Below are positions 35,487 through 45,497 of a stretch of 53,830 bases of DNA, one piece after another; position 1 is the first letter of the stretch; the number at the start of each line of letters is the position of its first letter. Location: positions 1 through 53,830 of the forward strand of contig JAVBXO010000079.1 in the NCBI GenBank assembly GCA_030824535.1. Reading direction: 5' to 3'. Origin of the DNA: Azonexus sp. GTDB taxonomy: Bacteria; Pseudomonadota; Gammaproteobacteria; Burkholderiales; Rhodocyclaceae. Below the pieces are notes generated by a model, which saw only the letters and a list, made by a program, of their open reading frames with translations, was not told the origin of the DNA and did no database searches. A program made the translations under genes and the position numbers.

Positions 35487-35864
35487 TCAATCGCCGATGG
35501 ATATATCACCGCCCGGAAGCGTGACTGCAGGCTGTACTGCCCTCCGTGCATATCCACCCGTATCAATGGCGCAATCCGGCTCGCCGGTTACAACAACACT
35601 GAGCGTTCCTTCCAAAAGGACGGGCGTAACGAGCGCAGCACGGCGGCGCAGACTGTGGCCGCCGAGATAGATGCAGAGGCCTGCAACGAGTTCGCCATCG
35701 CGACAGAGCAGGTGCTCGCCAAGTTGGGGATAGGTGTGGCCGACAGCTTCAAGAATATCGCCAACCGTTTCACCGCTGGCCATGACTTCTTCGTGACCAT
35801 CGGTGTAGGCGCGTAGCGTCGGAGGAATGTGTACCGACACCACCGGAAATTCGCTCATCAACAT
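35487..35864 (-). CDS. MoaD/ThiS-family ubiquitin-like protein
   Basis: 125 residues from ATG 35864, with GGGAGA seven bases upstream. The beta-grasp pattern is present: VVSVHIPPTLRAYTDG, GETVGDILEAVGHTYPQL, GELVAGLCIYLGG and LVTPVLLEGTLSVVV. MoaD/ThiS proteins normally end in Gly-Gly, which receives sulfur. Here a Gly-Gly (118-119) is followed by six more residues (DISIGD), so it could need trimming, or the true end might differ. It lies between the condensation gene and phaC, with terminators on both sides. Confidence 0.7.
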   Translation of the reverse strand: MLMSEFPVVSVHIPPTLRAYTDGHEEVMASGETVGDILEAVGHTYPQLGEHLLCRDGELVAGLCIYLGGHSLRRRAALVTPVLLEGTLSVVVTGEPDCAIDTGGYARRAVQPAVTLPGGDISIGD

Positions 35865-35916
35865 GATTCGTCTCCCTTTTTGCGGTATACGTTGGACAAC
35901 AGGCAAAAAAGAAGTT

Positions 35917-35946
35917 CGAAAAAACGGGAGGCCGTAGCCTCCCGTT
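35917..35946 (-). terminator. Rho-independent terminator of phaC
   Basis: AACGGGAGGC (35923-35932) and GCCTCCCGTT (35937-35946) form a perfect 10-bp stem with a 4-base loop; on the minus strand it is followed by a run of T. It starts 25 bases after the phaC stop. Confidence 0.92.
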
Positions 35947-35970
35947 GATGCTTACGCGGCGAAGTAGGGA

Positions 35971-37806
35971 TCAGGCCTTTTTCTGGGAATCCAGACGGAA
36001 CTTGACGTAAGAACCCGGTGCCGTTTCGAGAACCTTGAGTGCGCCATCTTCGGCATTGCGTGCCGGCACCTTGGCCGATCCACCCGGCAGGCTGGTGACC
36101 CACTGGTGCCAGTGCGTCCACCACGAACCGGCGTTCTGCGTTGCACCAGCCAGAAAGTCTTCCGGGCTTTCCGGCAGATTGCCGTCGGTCGCGTCATTGG
36201 TCCAGAAGCCATACTTGTTGGCTGCCGGCGGATTGACGATGCCGGCGATGTGGCCGGAGCCACCGAGCACGAACTTGGTGTTGCCGGACGGCAGGCGAGC
36301 GCCCATGTAGGTGCTCTTCCACGGGGCGATGTGGTCTTCGATCGTCGAGATGAAGTAGCACGGGGTCTTGACCTTGGAGATGTCGATCTTGACGCCGCCC
36401 AGGGTAATACCGCCCGGTTCCTTGAGCAGGTTGGCCAGGTACATGTTGCGCAGGTAGAAGCTGTGCATCGCGGCCGGCATGCGCGTGGAGTCGGAGTTCC
36501 AGTACAGCAGGTCGAACGGGAACGGATCCTTGCCCATCAGGTAGTTGTTGACCACGAAGGACCAGATCAGGTCATTGGCGCGCAGCATGTTGAAGGTGCC
36601 GGCCATTTCCGAACCTTCGAGGAAACCGCGTTCGGCCATCTTCTTTTCCAGACCGGCGACCGCGCCTTCATCGAGGAAGATGCCCAGTTCGCCCGGCTCG
36701 GAGAAATCGAGCATGGTCGTGAAGAAAGTCGCGGAATTGGCGCGCTTGTCCTTCTTGGCCGCCATGTAGGCCAGCGTGGTCATGGTCAGCGTGCCGCCCA
36801 GGCAGTAGCCGGCCAGGTTGACGCTGTCTTCGCCGGTGTGGGCACAGACCTGGTTGATGGCTTCCAGCGAGCCTTCGAGCAGGTAGTTCTCGAAGGACTT
36901 GGCGGCCAGCTTCTCGTCCGGGTTGATCCAGGACATGATGAAGGTCGTATGGCCCTGGCTGGTTGCCCAGTTGACCAACGAATTCTTCTCGCGCAGGTCG
37001 AGGATGTAGTACTTGTTGATCCACGGCGGAACGATCAGGAAGGGCTTCTTGTACTGGTCCGGGGTCTTCGGATCGTACTGGATCAGCTGGAACAGTTCGT
37101 TCTGGAAGACCACCTTGCCCGGCGTCGTGGCAACGTTCTTGCCCATTTCGAAGGCGGCGGTGTCGGTCATGCGGATGCGCAGCTGACCATCGCCGGCTTC
37201 AACGTCGTGCAGCAGGTTGTTCAGACCCTTGATCAGGTTCTGGCCGTGCGACTTGACGGTTTCGCGGAAGACTTCCGGATTGGTCAGCGCGAAGTTCGAC
37301 GGCGACATCGCATCGACGTACTGGCGGGTGAAGAAGTTGACCTTTTGCTGGGTCGACTCGTCCAGACCTTCGGTGGTGCTGACGGTGTCATGAATGTGAC
37401 GGGCAGCGATGAGGTAGGACTGCTTGACGAAGTCGAACAGGAAATGCTGTTCCCACTCTTCGTCCTTGAAGCGGTTGTCACCCTTCTTCGGAGCGGCAAC
37501 CGGGGCAGCGCCAGGCATGCCCATCATCTTCATCATGGAACCCTGCCACAACGAGAAGTAATCCCACATCATGTTCATCTGGGTCTGAGCCAGCTTGTAG
37601 GGATTGGCCATCAGGCGGGCGGACAGGTCCATGAAGGCCTTGGCCACGCCCAGCTCGTCAGCCGGCGCTTCAACGCCGTCCTTGGCCTTCTTTTCCATGT
37701 ACTGGGTAATGATGCGCGAAGCGCGCTGGGCAACTTCGGCATAGGTCTTGGCCATTTCGGCCGGATTGGGCAGGTTCAGGCCCGGGTCTTGTTTTTGCTG
37801 CGACAT
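35971..37806 (-). CDS. phaC: Class I poly(3-hydroxyalkanoate) synthase
   Basis: 611 residues. Alpha/beta hydrolase fold with the PhaC lipase-like box GYCLGG (Cys335), Asp491 (IEDHIAPW) and His519 (GSGHIAGIVN) as catalytic triad, matching Cys319-Asp480-His508 of the Cupriavidus enzyme. The N-terminal helical region is as expected for class I. It polymerises (R)-3-hydroxyacyl-CoA into storage granules. No phaA, phaB or phasin gene is next to it. RBS GGGAGTC lies upstream of the ATG. Confidence 0.97.
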   Translation of the reverse strand: MSQQKQDPGLNLPNPAEMAKTYAEVAQRASRIITQYMEKKAKDGVEAPADELGVAKAFMDLSARLMANPYKLAQTQMNMMWDYFSLWQGSMMKMMGMPGAAPVAAPKKGDNRFKDEEWEQHFLFDFVKQSYLIAARHIHDTVSTTEGLDESTQQKVNFFTRQYVDAMSPSNFALTNPEVFRETVKSHGQNLIKGLNNLLHDVEAGDGQLRIRMTDTAAFEMGKNVATTPGKVVFQNELFQLIQYDPKTPDQYKKPFLIVPPWINKYYILDLREKNSLVNWATSQGHTTFIMSWINPDEKLAAKSFENYLLEGSLEAINQVCAHTGEDSVNLAGYCLGGTLTMTTLAYMAAKKDKRANSATFFTTMLDFSEPGELGIFLDEGAVAGLEKKMAERGFLEGSEMAGTFNMLRANDLIWSFVVNNYLMGKDPFPFDLLYWNSDSTRMPAAMHSFYLRNMYLANLLKEPGGITLGGVKIDISKVKTPCYFISTIEDHIAPWKSTYMGARLPSGNTKFVLGGSGHIAGIVNPPAANKYGFWTNDATDGNLPESPEDFLAGATQNAGSWWTHWHQWVTSLPGGSAKVPARNAEDGALKVLETAPGSYVKFRLDSQKKA

Positions 37807-37823
37807 ACGTGAGACTCCCTCTG

Positions 37824-38864
37824 TCAGTGCGCGGCGGACGCTGGTAGCGTCCGTGAAAAACGAATTACCCCGTCGGCGTCGATGCTGCGCGACAACCGAC
37901 CAGCTTGTTCAAGGTAGTTCAGATGAGCTATCGCTTCGCCCATCGCGAACATGGTTTGGTGTGTATCCAATTGCCGGTTGAACAAAACTTCGAGCAATCC
38001 GGCAGCGCTCTGTGGCGCTTGTTCACAGCTATTCTCCAGAGCCTGCAATCGTTCTTCATGGTGCGCGTGCAAATCCGCCACTCGCGGCTGAATACCGGTG
38101 AATGGCAGACCGTGCGACGGCAGCACCAGGGCTTTTTCGGGAAGTTTCCGCGCCATGTCATCCAGCGATTCCAGAAACCAGCGCAAGGCATCGGCGTCGG
38201 GTGTCGCCGCGAAGACACTGATATTGGTGGAAATTCTCGGTAAAAGCATGTCTCCGGAAATTAACACGTCGAGTTCCGGACAGTAAAGCGCCATATGTTC
38301 CGGCGAATGACCGTGGCCGATGATTATCTGCCAGTTGTGACCGTTGACCGCCAGAACATCGCCGGCCTTGAGGCGCTGGTAATACTCTGGCAAGGCCGGC
38401 ACCGCCTTGCGATAGCCCGAACCGCGCTGCTCGAATTTGGCCAGCCGCTTGGCATCGAGCCCATGCTGACGGAACTGTTCGGTCATGAAGCGCGCGCCAT
38501 GGCCGCCTACTTCGTTCCACACCACATGCGCTGTCAGAAACTCGCCGCTGGTCATCAGCAGCGGCGCGCCAGTTTGCTCCATCAGCCAGCTGGCGAGGCC
38601 GAGATGGTCAGGATGAAAATGCGTGACAACGATGCGCGTTACCGGACCATCGAGCTTTTCCAGGATCTGCTGCCAGCTCGCCCGCACGCCATCGTCGGGG
38701 AAGCCGGTATCGACAATCACCCAGCCGGCGCCATCACGCAGCAACCAGAGATTGATGTGATTGAGCTGAAAAGGCAGCGGCATGCGCAGCCAGAAAATGC
38801 CCGGCGCGACTTCGATGAGCTCCCCACCCGCCGGCGGATGGGGAAAAGGGTAATGCAGGGACAT
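37824..38864 (-). CDS. MBL-fold metallo-hydrolase
   Basis: 346 residues from ATG 38864. The zinc motif THFHPDH (His82, His84, Asp86, His87) is followed by further ligands in GHGHSPEH, SGDMLLP and LPSHGLPFTG. The C-terminal winged-helix-like part (about 280-340) resembles LACTB2-type hydrolases. It starts 110 bases from liuR on the other strand, a frequent neighbourhood in betaproteobacterial branched-chain degradation loci, so a thioester-hydrolase or detoxifying role is plausible but unproven. Confidence 0.88.
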   Translation of the reverse strand: MSLHYPFPHPPAGGELIEVAPGIFWLRMPLPFQLNHINLWLLRDGAGWVIVDTGFPDDGVRASWQQILEKLDGPVTRIVVTHFHPDHLGLASWLMEQTGAPLLMTSGEFLTAHVVWNEVGGHGARFMTEQFRQHGLDAKRLAKFEQRGSGYRKAVPALPEYYQRLKAGDVLAVNGHNWQIIIGHGHSPEHMALYCPELDVLISGDMLLPRISTNISVFAATPDADALRWFLESLDDMARKLPEKALVLPSHGLPFTGIQPRVADLHAHHEERLQALENSCEQAPQSAAGLLEVLFNRQLDTHQTMFAMGEAIAHLNYLEQAGRLSRSIDADGVIRFSRTLPASAAH

Positions 38865-38974
38865 GACTGTTCTCTGGGCTTTTATTTTGTTGGGGTCAGG
38901 CAAGTTACCATACGCTGCCGGATTGAAAAAAGCCCCCGCATCTGATTAACTTGGCCGCACTTGAGGAGACTACA

Positions 38975-39382
38975 TTGAGCCAGCCGGCCACGATTTTCGC
39001 CATTTCCGACCTGGCGCGGGAATTCGGCATCACCCCGCGCACCATCCGTTTCTGGGAAGACCAGGGCATCCTCGCGCCCGAACGCGAAGGCAGCAAACGC
39101 ATCTTCACCCGCCGCGACCGCGCCCGCCTGAAAATGGCCCTGCGCGGCAAGCGCCTGGGGCTTAGCCTGGCCGAGATCAAGGACCTGATCGGCATGTACA
39201 ACTCGACCGAAGATGAAACGCCGCAATTGGTCAAATGTTTGAGCGTGATGTCCAAAAGACGCGAGGCGCTGGAACAGCAGCGCGAAGACATTGAGGCAGT
39301 ACTCGCCGAGATTGGACAATTCGAAGCCCTGTGCCGAGAGGAATTGCTGCGACGCCGCAACGTTCAAGACCAGAACTCATGA
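38975..39382 (+). CDS. liuR: MerR-family regulator LiuR-like
   Basis: 135 residues from TTG 38975. GAGGAG six to seven bases upstream supports this start. The winged-helix DNA-binding domain is at 8-75 ([35 protein letters not shown]), followed by a C-terminal coiled coil (about 85-125). There are no paired metal-binding Cys typical of MerR/CueR. Identity as LiuR is inferred from gene neighbourhood and from the LiuR-type palindrome at 42458-42479 ahead of the liu genes. The 3' end overlaps the kinase gene by 6 bases. Confidence 0.85.
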   Translation: MSQPATIFAISDLAREFGITPRTIRFWEDQGILAPEREGSKRIFTRRDRARLKMALRGKRLGLSLAEIKDLIGMYNSTEDETPQLVKCLSVMSKRREALEQQREDIEAVLAEIGQFEALCREELLRRRNVQDQNS

Positions 39383-42178
39383 CGTACGTCCTTTGCGCAA
39401 CCACTTCAACAGCGTTGTGTACAGTAGTTCAGGAACCACGGGTTTAGCTACAAAATCGTTCATCCCGGCATCGGCGCAACAACGCCTGTCCTCGTCGAAG
39501 GCATTGGCCGTCATGGCCACAATAGGCAGCTTCTCACACCCCGGCAGCCGGCGAATCTGACGGCTGGCCTCCAGACCGTCCATTCTGGGCATCTGCATGT
39601 CCATCAGTATCAGGGCATACGCCCTTTCCCTCGCCATCTCCACGGCAAGCAGACCATTTTCGGCGACATCGATCAGCAGGCCCGTTCCTTCGAGCAGTTC
39701 GGTGGTCACCAGGACGTTAATCGCTTCATCTTCTGCGAGCAAAATGCGTTGCCCGCAATACTCCTGGGCCAATATCCTCTCCGACATTTCCTCCGGCATT
39801 TTTTCAAGCGCCGGAATGAAATCCCCGGTGCTCTTTTTGAGCCAGGCGGTGAACCAGAAAGTACTACCAACCGCCGGAATACTGCTGACACCCACCTCGC
39901 CCCCCATCAATTCTGCCAAGTGCCTGGTAATTGCCAGGCCCAGCCCGGTTCCACCAAACTGTCGCGTCGTTGAGCTATCCGCCTGCTCGAAGGCAACGAA
40001 CAACCTGCCGATCTGCTCCTGGCTCAAGCCGATTCCCATATCCTTGACCGCAAAACGCAGCTGCACCGCATGATCGTTTTCCGCTAGCAGGCTGATGCTG
40101 ATGGTAATCGTCCCTTGCTCGGTGAATTTGACGGCATTGTTGGAATAGTTGATCAGCGCCTGCGTCAGGCGGGTCTGGTCGCCCACGAGGCGATGCGGCA
40201 AGCCCCCGGCATCCATGATCAAGCTCAGCCCCTTGGCTTTCACGGCAGGAGAAAGGAAGGCCAGGATGTTCGCCAGCAGCTCATCGACCGAAAATTCGGC
40301 TTCTTCCAGATCGAGTTTACCGGCCTCTATCTTCGACAAGTCGAGAACGTCGTTGATGATGCTCAGCAAGTGCTTCCCTGCCATGTCGATCCGATCAAGT
40401 TGCTCGCCCTGTTTGGCACTCGTTCCACCGCGCCTGATCAAATGCGCCATGCCAAGGATGGCGTTCATCGGCGTCCTGATCTCGTGGCTCATGTTGGCCA
40501 AAAAGGCACTTTTAGCCTGGGCGGCACTTTCTGCTTTCAACTTGGCGACTTGCAATTCGGCGGTGCGGCGCGCCACCAGATCCTCCAGGTAGTGCTTGTA
40601 CTGATCCAGTTCGGCATCCAGTCGTTTTCTTTCGCTAATGACATCGAAGACAGCGACGAAATGTTCCGCTTCCGGGCGGTAAACCGTGAGCCAGAACCAC
40701 TGCCCGAGGGTTTCAAGGTAAAACTCGAAGGACTCCGGCTGTCCGGAACGTACGACCCGGTCGTACATTTCAAATAAGCCCGGATCGCGCTCGAGAATAC
40801 CGGGAAGCACTTCGCTAACCCGGCGCCCCTGCACATTACTCAAGCCGGTCTGTTTTGCGAAAGCCTGATTAACCGAAAGATAGATGAAATCGACAGGCCG
40901 CCCATCCGCATACAGCATGCGGCAATAAGCAAAACCGTTGAGCATGTTGTCGAACAGCGAGCGGTAGGTTTCCTCGCTGCGGCGCAAATCCGACTGGCGT
41001 ATATCAAGGTGCCGCGTCAGTCGATTGAAACTGGCCAACAAGCGATGGATTTCAGCATCCCCCTGTTCGTCAAGCTGCCTGATCGGCACCTGCCCGCTCG
41101 ACATGGCATCCAGTTGCTGGCTGGCTAGTATCAATGGCGCGAGTAAGCGGCGGGTCACCCAGCCGATCACCAACAAAGCCAAAACAGTCGCTGCCAGCGC
41201 CGCCCCCACAAGCGCATCCCGAAAATGCTCGAGCGGCTGAAAGATGACCCGGGTCGGTATTCCTTGCAGGACAACCCAGCCGGTCGTCGCCACGCGAGTC
41301 GCCGAATAGAGCTTTTCTATCCCCTGTGAATTTTTTGAGATGATCGAACCGGTAAAGCCGCTACGCAGGCGATCGATGATGTCACTTTCGGAAATCTGGG
41401 GCAGCGCGGTCATGACCCGCGCCTTGTCGGAGCTGGCAATAATCATTTGATCGCGCAGCGAGATCACATACAACTCGGCCTTGCCCAGCAAATTCTGGTC
41501 AGTTGCCAGCCCCATGAAATCAGGGGCCGTCAAATCCACAATACCGGTCACGACCGCCAGGACTTCTCCGCTGGACCCCAGCACTGGCGCACTCATCGTC
41601 AGCACCGGGCGTTTCAAGGCCCGACCCATGATGGGTTTGTCAAAATATGGCTGACGGGTCTCGACCGCCTGCCGAAAATAATCGCGATCCCCGTAGTAAG
41701 TACCGCGCCGCCCGGGAACCACGGGGTAATCGGCGAGACTGCGACCATCCATGCCGATGATCGCGCTTCCCCCCGAAAACTCCTGGTTGAGCACATAGCG
41801 TTCTTCGAGAAAGCGCTGAAGACAAGGCGCATCCCGCAAACACGCGGGATCGAGTTTTGCTGCATTGCTGACCAGGCCATCACGTTTGGCGAGCAACTTT
41901 GCCTCCAACTCGGCCGCCATGTACTGCACATTGGCGTGTTGCCGCTCCATGAGCATGGTCTCAAGGTTTGCCCGCTGGCTGCCGAGAGCAAAATAGGTCA
42001 AGCCCCAAATGAAGACCAGCACCAACGCCAGCGTGACCAGGGTCAGCTTGAATTGCAGCGAATGCCGCCACGGACAAGGCCAGGCAAAAGCCCACGCGCT
42101 TTCCCCATGAGCCGAAGAGGAATTGCCAGCCGCCTGCACAACACTTGCGTTGGTGCGCTCTTTCTCTAGCCCAAGCAT
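39377..42178 (-). CDS. Hybrid sensor histidine kinase/response regulator
   Basis: 933 residues from ATG 42178 (AAGGGAA six bases upstream). Order: membrane helix (about 43-66), periplasmic Cache-like sensor (about 70-300, with [19 protein letters not shown] and [14 protein letters not shown]), second membrane helix (about 320-340), HAMP-like linker, PAS (about 400-525), HisKA with [16 protein letters not shown], HATPase ([20 protein letters not shown]) and a C-terminal receiver with phospho-acceptor in [12 protein letters not shown]. No separate response regulator adjoins it. It interrupts the liuR-liu gene order on the opposite strand. A start 57 bases upstream is possible. Confidence 0.92.
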   Translation of the reverse strand: MLGLEKERTNASVVQAAGNSSSAHGESAWAFAWPCPWRHSLQFKLTLVTLALVLVFIWGLTYFALGSQRANLETMLMERQHANVQYMAAELEAKLLAKRDGLVSNAAKLDPACLRDAPCLQRFLEERYVLNQEFSGGSAIIGMDGRSLADYPVVPGRRGTYYGDRDYFRQAVETRQPYFDKPIMGRALKRPVLTMSAPVLGSSGEVLAVVTGIVDLTAPDFMGLATDQNLLGKAELYVISLRDQMIIASSDKARVMTALPQISESDIIDRLRSGFTGSIISKNSQGIEKLYSATRVATTGWVVLQGIPTRVIFQPLEHFRDALVGAALAATVLALLVIGWVTRRLLAPLILASQQLDAMSSGQVPIRQLDEQGDAEIHRLLASFNRLTRHLDIRQSDLRRSEETYRSLFDNMLNGFAYCRMLYADGRPVDFIYLSVNQAFAKQTGLSNVQGRRVSEVLPGILERDPGLFEMYDRVVRSGQPESFEFYLETLGQWFWLTVYRPEAEHFVAVFDVISERKRLDAELDQYKHYLEDLVARRTAELQVAKLKAESAAQAKSAFLANMSHEIRTPMNAILGMAHLIRRGGTSAKQGEQLDRIDMAGKHLLSIINDVLDLSKIEAGKLDLEEAEFSVDELLANILAFLSPAVKAKGLSLIMDAGGLPHRLVGDQTRLTQALINYSNNAVKFTEQGTITISISLLAENDHAVQLRFAVKDMGIGLSQEQIGRLFVAFEQADSSTTRQFGGTGLGLAITRHLAELMGGEVGVSSIPAVGSTFWFTAWLKKSTGDFIPALEKMPEEMSERILAQEYCGQRILLAEDEAINVLVTTELLEGTGLLIDVAENGLLAVEMARERAYALILMDMQMPRMDGLEASRQIRRLPGCEKLPIVAMTANAFDEDRRCCADAGMNDFVAKPVVPELLYTTLLKWLRKGRTS

Positions 42179-42457
42179 CCGGTTCCCTTGATTTGGTAAA
42201 AGTACGCTTTGCGTGAGGCTGTTCCGGAAAGACAAAAACTGCCTTCATTCCCCCGGTTTTCCTGAATAGGAAATGCAGAAATTTCAGTAAACGGGGATTT
42301 TGAAAAACATCATAAACCGATTTCAAGTTTGTGCGGAACACGCCCCCCAGCTCCGCCAATGATGGGAAAGTATGGATAAATACCGCCATCTGGACATCAT
42401 TTCCGGCAGATCTCCGAAAAATATTCGGGCAAATCGCAAAAATTCCCCGCCCACTAG

Positions 42458-42485
42458 TTGACGTTAACGTAAACGTCAATACAAT
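42458..42485 (+). promoter_or_regulatory. LiuR-type operator overlapping the liu promoter
   Basis: TTGACGTTAACGTAAACGTCAA (42458-42479, given as two halves TTGACGTTAAC and GTAAACGTCAA) is a near-perfect palindrome with two central mismatches. TTGACG at its left edge can serve as -35 and TACAAT (42480-42485) as -10 with a 16-base spacer, so a bound MerR-type dimer would sit between the boxes. The next gene starts 40 bases downstream. It matches the described proteobacterial LiuR motif as I recall it. Confidence 0.8.
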
Positions 42486-42524
42486 CCGGACTCAGGAACA
42501 ATTCACTCTGGAATAAGCCCCCCC

Positions 42525-42971
42525 ATGAGCCTCCACGCCCACGACCCTGATTTCGCTGAACGCGTTCGCGCCAGCTTCGCCAAGCAGCACGCGATGGCGC
42601 TGATTCACGCGACGCTGCCGGTGGTGGAAGCCGGCCTGACCGAAATCCACCTGCCGCATTGGGAAGGCGTCGAGCAGCAACATGGTTTCGTGCATGGTGG
42701 CGTGGTCGGGATGATTGCCGATTCGGCAGCCGGCTATGCGGCGATGACCCTGGTTTCGGCCTCGGCGTCGGTGTTGACCGTGGAATACAAGATGAACCTC
42801 GTCGCCCCGGCTGACGGCGAAAAGCTGATCGCCCGCGGCAAGGTCGTCCGTCCCGGCCGCACGCTGGTCGTCACCCAGGCCGAGGTTTATGCCGTCAAGC
42901 ACGGCAAGGAAACCCTGTGCGCGCTGATGCAACAGACGATCATGGTGATGCAGGGGAAGGCGGAAAAGTAG
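42525..42971 (+). CDS. PaaI-type hot-dog thioesterase
   Basis: 148 residues. The hot-dog signature is HGGVVGMIADSAAGYAAM with strands VEYKMNLVAPADG and GRTLVVTQAEVYAV. These enzymes hydrolyse acyl-CoA thioesters. It is the first gene after the LiuR-type operator, so it probably belongs to the liu operon, where it could free CoA during overload. Confidence 0.9.
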   Translation: MSLHAHDPDFAERVRASFAKQHAMALIHATLPVVEAGLTEIHLPHWEGVEQQHGFVHGGVVGMIADSAAGYAAMTLVSASASVLTVEYKMNLVAPADGEKLIARGKVVRPGRTLVVTQAEVYAVKHGKETLCALMQQTIMVMQGKAEK

Positions 42972-43053
42972 GATCGAGTTGCCTAGGAGTTAGAGCTGCT
43001 AGGAAACCCAGCTCTAACTCCTAGGCAACCAGGCAACTAATAACTAACAGGAG
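42970..43053 (+). repeat. Intergenic hairpin element, copy 1
   Basis: The arms 42978-42998 (beginning GTTGCCTAGGAGTTAG) and 43009-43029 are an exact 21-bp inverted repeat with a 10-base loop. A half-copy AGGCAACTAATAAC follows. A related element lies at 48294-48378 ahead of liuB. It sits between the thioesterase stop and the liuA ribosome-binding site. Confidence 0.9.
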
Positions 43054-43059
43054 ACAAAC

Positions 43060-44232
43060 ATGAACACTCCCAGCCTCGACTTTGGCCTTGGTGAAGATAT
43101 CAACCTGCTGCGCGATGCGGTGAAGGCGTTTGCCGATGCCGAGATTGCGCCGCGCGCGGCCGAGATTGACCGCGTGAACGAATTCCCCGCCGACTTGTGG
43201 AAGAAGTTCGGCGACATGGGCCTGCTTGGCATGACTGCTGGCGAGGAGTACGGTGGCACCGGGCTAGGTTATCTGGCGCATATCGTCGCGCTGGAGGAAA
43301 TTTCCCGTGCGTCGGCGTCGGTCGGCCTCTCCTACGGTGCACACTCGAATTTGTGCGTAAACCAGATTCGTCGCAACGGCACCGAGGCACAGCGGCAGAA
43401 GTACCTGCCCAAACTGATTTCCGGCGAACACGTTGGCGCGCTGGCGATGTCCGAGCCGAACGCTGGTTCCGACGTCGTGTCGATGAAGTTGAAGGCCGAG
43501 AAAAAGGGTGACCGCTATGTGCTCAACGGCGCCAAGATGTGGATCACCAATGGCGGCGATGCCGACACCCTGGTCGTTTACGCCAAGACCGATCCGGCTG
43601 CCGGCGCCAAGGGCATGACCGCCTTCATCGTCGAAAAGGGTTTCAAGGGTTTCACCCACGGCACCCACCTCGACAAGCTGGGCATGCGCGGCTCCAACAC
43701 CTATCCACTGTTCTTCGACGATTGCGAAGTGCCGGAAGAAAATGTGCTCGGCGGTGTTGGCAACGGCACCAAGGTGCTGATGTCCGGCCTCGATTACGAA
43801 CGCGCCGTGCTCTGCGGCGGCCCGCTCGGCATCATGGCTGCCTGCATGGACGTCGTCGTGCCCTACCTCCACGAGCGCAAGCAGTTCGGTCAGGCCATCG
43901 GCGAATTCCAGTTGATGCAGGGCAAGGTCGCCGATCTCTATTCGACCTGGCAAGCCACCCGCGCCTATGTTTATGCCGTCGGCCGCGCTTGCGATGCCAC
44001 CGACCACTCGCGCACTTTGCGCAAGGATGCCGCGGGCGCCATTCTTTATTCTGCGGAAAAGGCGACCTGGATGGCCGGCGAGGCGATCCAGACACTGGGC
44101 GGCGTGGGCTATACCAACGAATACCCGGCCGGCCGCCTGTGGCGCGATGCCAAGCTCTACGAAATCGGTGCCGGCACCAGCGAGATTCGCCGCATGTTGA
44201 TCGGCCGCGAGCTGATGGCCGAGACCCGCTGA
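43060..44232 (+). CDS. liuA: Isovaleryl-CoA dehydrogenase
   Basis: 390 residues, acyl-CoA dehydrogenase family. Signatures are [13 protein letters not shown] (substrate/FAD), [24 protein letters not shown] and the C-terminal [33 protein letters not shown] type block. Glu of YERAVLCGG is at the position used as base in isovaleryl-CoA dehydrogenases. It converts isovaleryl-CoA to 3-methylcrotonyl-CoA in leucine breakdown. RBS AGGAGACAAAC precedes the ATG. Confidence 0.95.
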   Translation: MNTPSLDFGLGEDINLLRDAVKAFADAEIAPRAAEIDRVNEFPADLWKKFGDMGLLGMTAGEEYGGTGLGYLAHIVALEEISRASASVGLSYGAHSNLCVNQIRRNGTEAQRQKYLPKLISGEHVGALAMSEPNAGSDVVSMKLKAEKKGDRYVLNGAKMWITNGGDADTLVVYAKTDPAAGAKGMTAFIVEKGFKGFTHGTHLDKLGMRGSNTYPLFFDDCEVPEENVLGGVGNGTKVLMSGLDYERAVLCGGPLGIMAACMDVVVPYLHERKQFGQAIGEFQLMQGKVADLYSTWQATRAYVYAVGRACDATDHSRTLRKDAAGAILYSAEKATWMAGEAIQTLGGVGYTNEYPAGRLWRDAKLYEIGAGTSEIRRMLIGRELMAETR

Positions 44233-44346
44233 GATGCTGCGCCGCAACATGGGTAGAATGCCGCTCAGTCGCGAGCCTCTCGCGACAACCGACTAAACGC
44301 TCCCTGCCGCCCCCGGCCGGGGGCGCTGATCAAGGAGCCATCAACC

Positions 44347-45495
44347 ATGACGCTTACCCTTCGCACCCTCACTGCCAACGACACCGCCGCCCTGGAAGAG
44401 GTTCGCCAGTTCTTCCGCAATTACGCAGCCTGGCTCGGCGTCGATCTGTCTTACCAGAACTTTGACCAGGAAATGGCCTCCTTGCCGGGCGCCTATGCCG
44501 AACCGCAGGGCCGCCTGTTCTTCGCCGAAGTCGATGGTCAGGCAGCCGGCTGTGTCGGCGTCCGGCCGCTGCCGGAGAGCGACGGCGTCTGCGAAATGAA
44601 GCGCCTTTACGTTGCCCCGGAACAGCGCGGTCACGGCGTTGGCGCAGCCCTGGCGCTGGTGGCGATCAAGGCAGCCAAGGAAATCGGCTACCGCAAGCTG
44701 ATGATCGACACCCTGCCCAACATGCGCATGGCCGTGAAGCTTTACCGCGAACTTGGCTTCACTGAGGCACCGGCCTATTACCAGACGCCGATCGAAGGCA
44801 CGATGTTCCTCGCCCTCGACCTGGAAAACTGGTCGGAAGAAGAAGTGCGCAGCGAAAACCTCTCACATCTCTTCGACTTCAACCGTGCCTGGGCGCGCAA
44901 GATGCGCGAAGTCGATGCCGACTATTTCAACCGCCTGGCCAAACTGCAGACGCCGGAACTCTTGTGGATAGGTTGCTCGGACTCCCGCGTCCCGGCCAAT
45001 GAAATCGTCGGCCTGCTGCCGGGCGAGGTCTTCGTCCACCGCAACGTTGCCAACCTGGTGCTGCACACCGACCTCAACTGCCTGTCGGTGATCCAGTACG
45101 CCGTCGATGTGCTGAAGGTGAAGCACATCATGGTTGTCGGCCACTACGGTTGCGGTGGCGTCCTCGCGGCGCTGAACCGGACTCGCGTCGGCATCGTCGA
45201 TTTCTGGCTGGACAACGTCCAGCAGGTGCATAACAAGCATCTGGCAACGGTCGACGCCCTGCCGGTGGCAGAACGTCACGACCGCCTGTGCGAACTCAAC
45301 GTCCTCGAGCAGGTGATGAGCCTGTGCAATACCCCGGTGGTCAAGGACGCCTGGGCCCGCCAGCAGGATCTGACCATTCATGGCTGGATCTACGGCCTCA
45401 AGGATGGCCTGATGCACGACCTGGGCATCACCATCGACTGTCCGCAAGCTATCCCGGGACGCTACGATGCAGCCATCAAGGCACTGGAGGCCTGA
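44347..45495 (+). CDS. GNAT acetyltransferase-beta carbonic anhydrase fusion
   Basis: 382 residues in one uninterrupted frame. Residues 1-158 are a GNAT domain with the acetyl-CoA loop PEQRGHGVGAAL (91-102). Residues about 170-382 are a complete beta-class carbonic anhydrase: Cys210-Asp212-Arg214 in GCSDSRVP, and His266 and Cys269 in VVGHYGCGG. Carbonic anhydrases often accompany liu genes and could supply bicarbonate to methylcrotonyl-CoA carboxylase, encoded downstream. The fusion with a GNAT domain is unusual. An internal start could also yield a free anhydrase. Confidence 0.93.
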   Translation: MTLTLRTLTANDTAALEEVRQFFRNYAAWLGVDLSYQNFDQEMASLPGAYAEPQGRLFFAEVDGQAAGCVGVRPLPESDGVCEMKRLYVAPEQRGHGVGAALALVAIKAAKEIGYRKLMIDTLPNMRMAVKLYRELGFTEAPAYYQTPIEGTMFLALDLENWSEEEVRSENLSHLFDFNRAWARKMREVDADYFNRLAKLQTPELLWIGCSDSRVPANEIVGLLPGEVFVHRNVANLVLHTDLNCLSVIQYAVDVLKVKHIMVVGHYGCGGVLAALNRTRVGIVDFWLDNVQQVHNKHLATVDALPVAERHDRLCELNVLEQVMSLCNTPVVKDAWARQQDLTIHGWIYGLKDGLMHDLGITIDCPQAIPGRYDAAIKALEA

Positions 45496-45497
45496 GC

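Noticed and set aside
36106-37812. 568-codon open frame antisense to phaC
   Set aside because: Arises from the strong GC bias at third positions of phaC; no domain, no start context and phaC is unambiguous.
38865-38974. A second LiuR-type site controlling liuR or the MBL-fold gene
   Set aside because: No ACGT-type palindrome similar to 42458-42479 is visible in this spacer.
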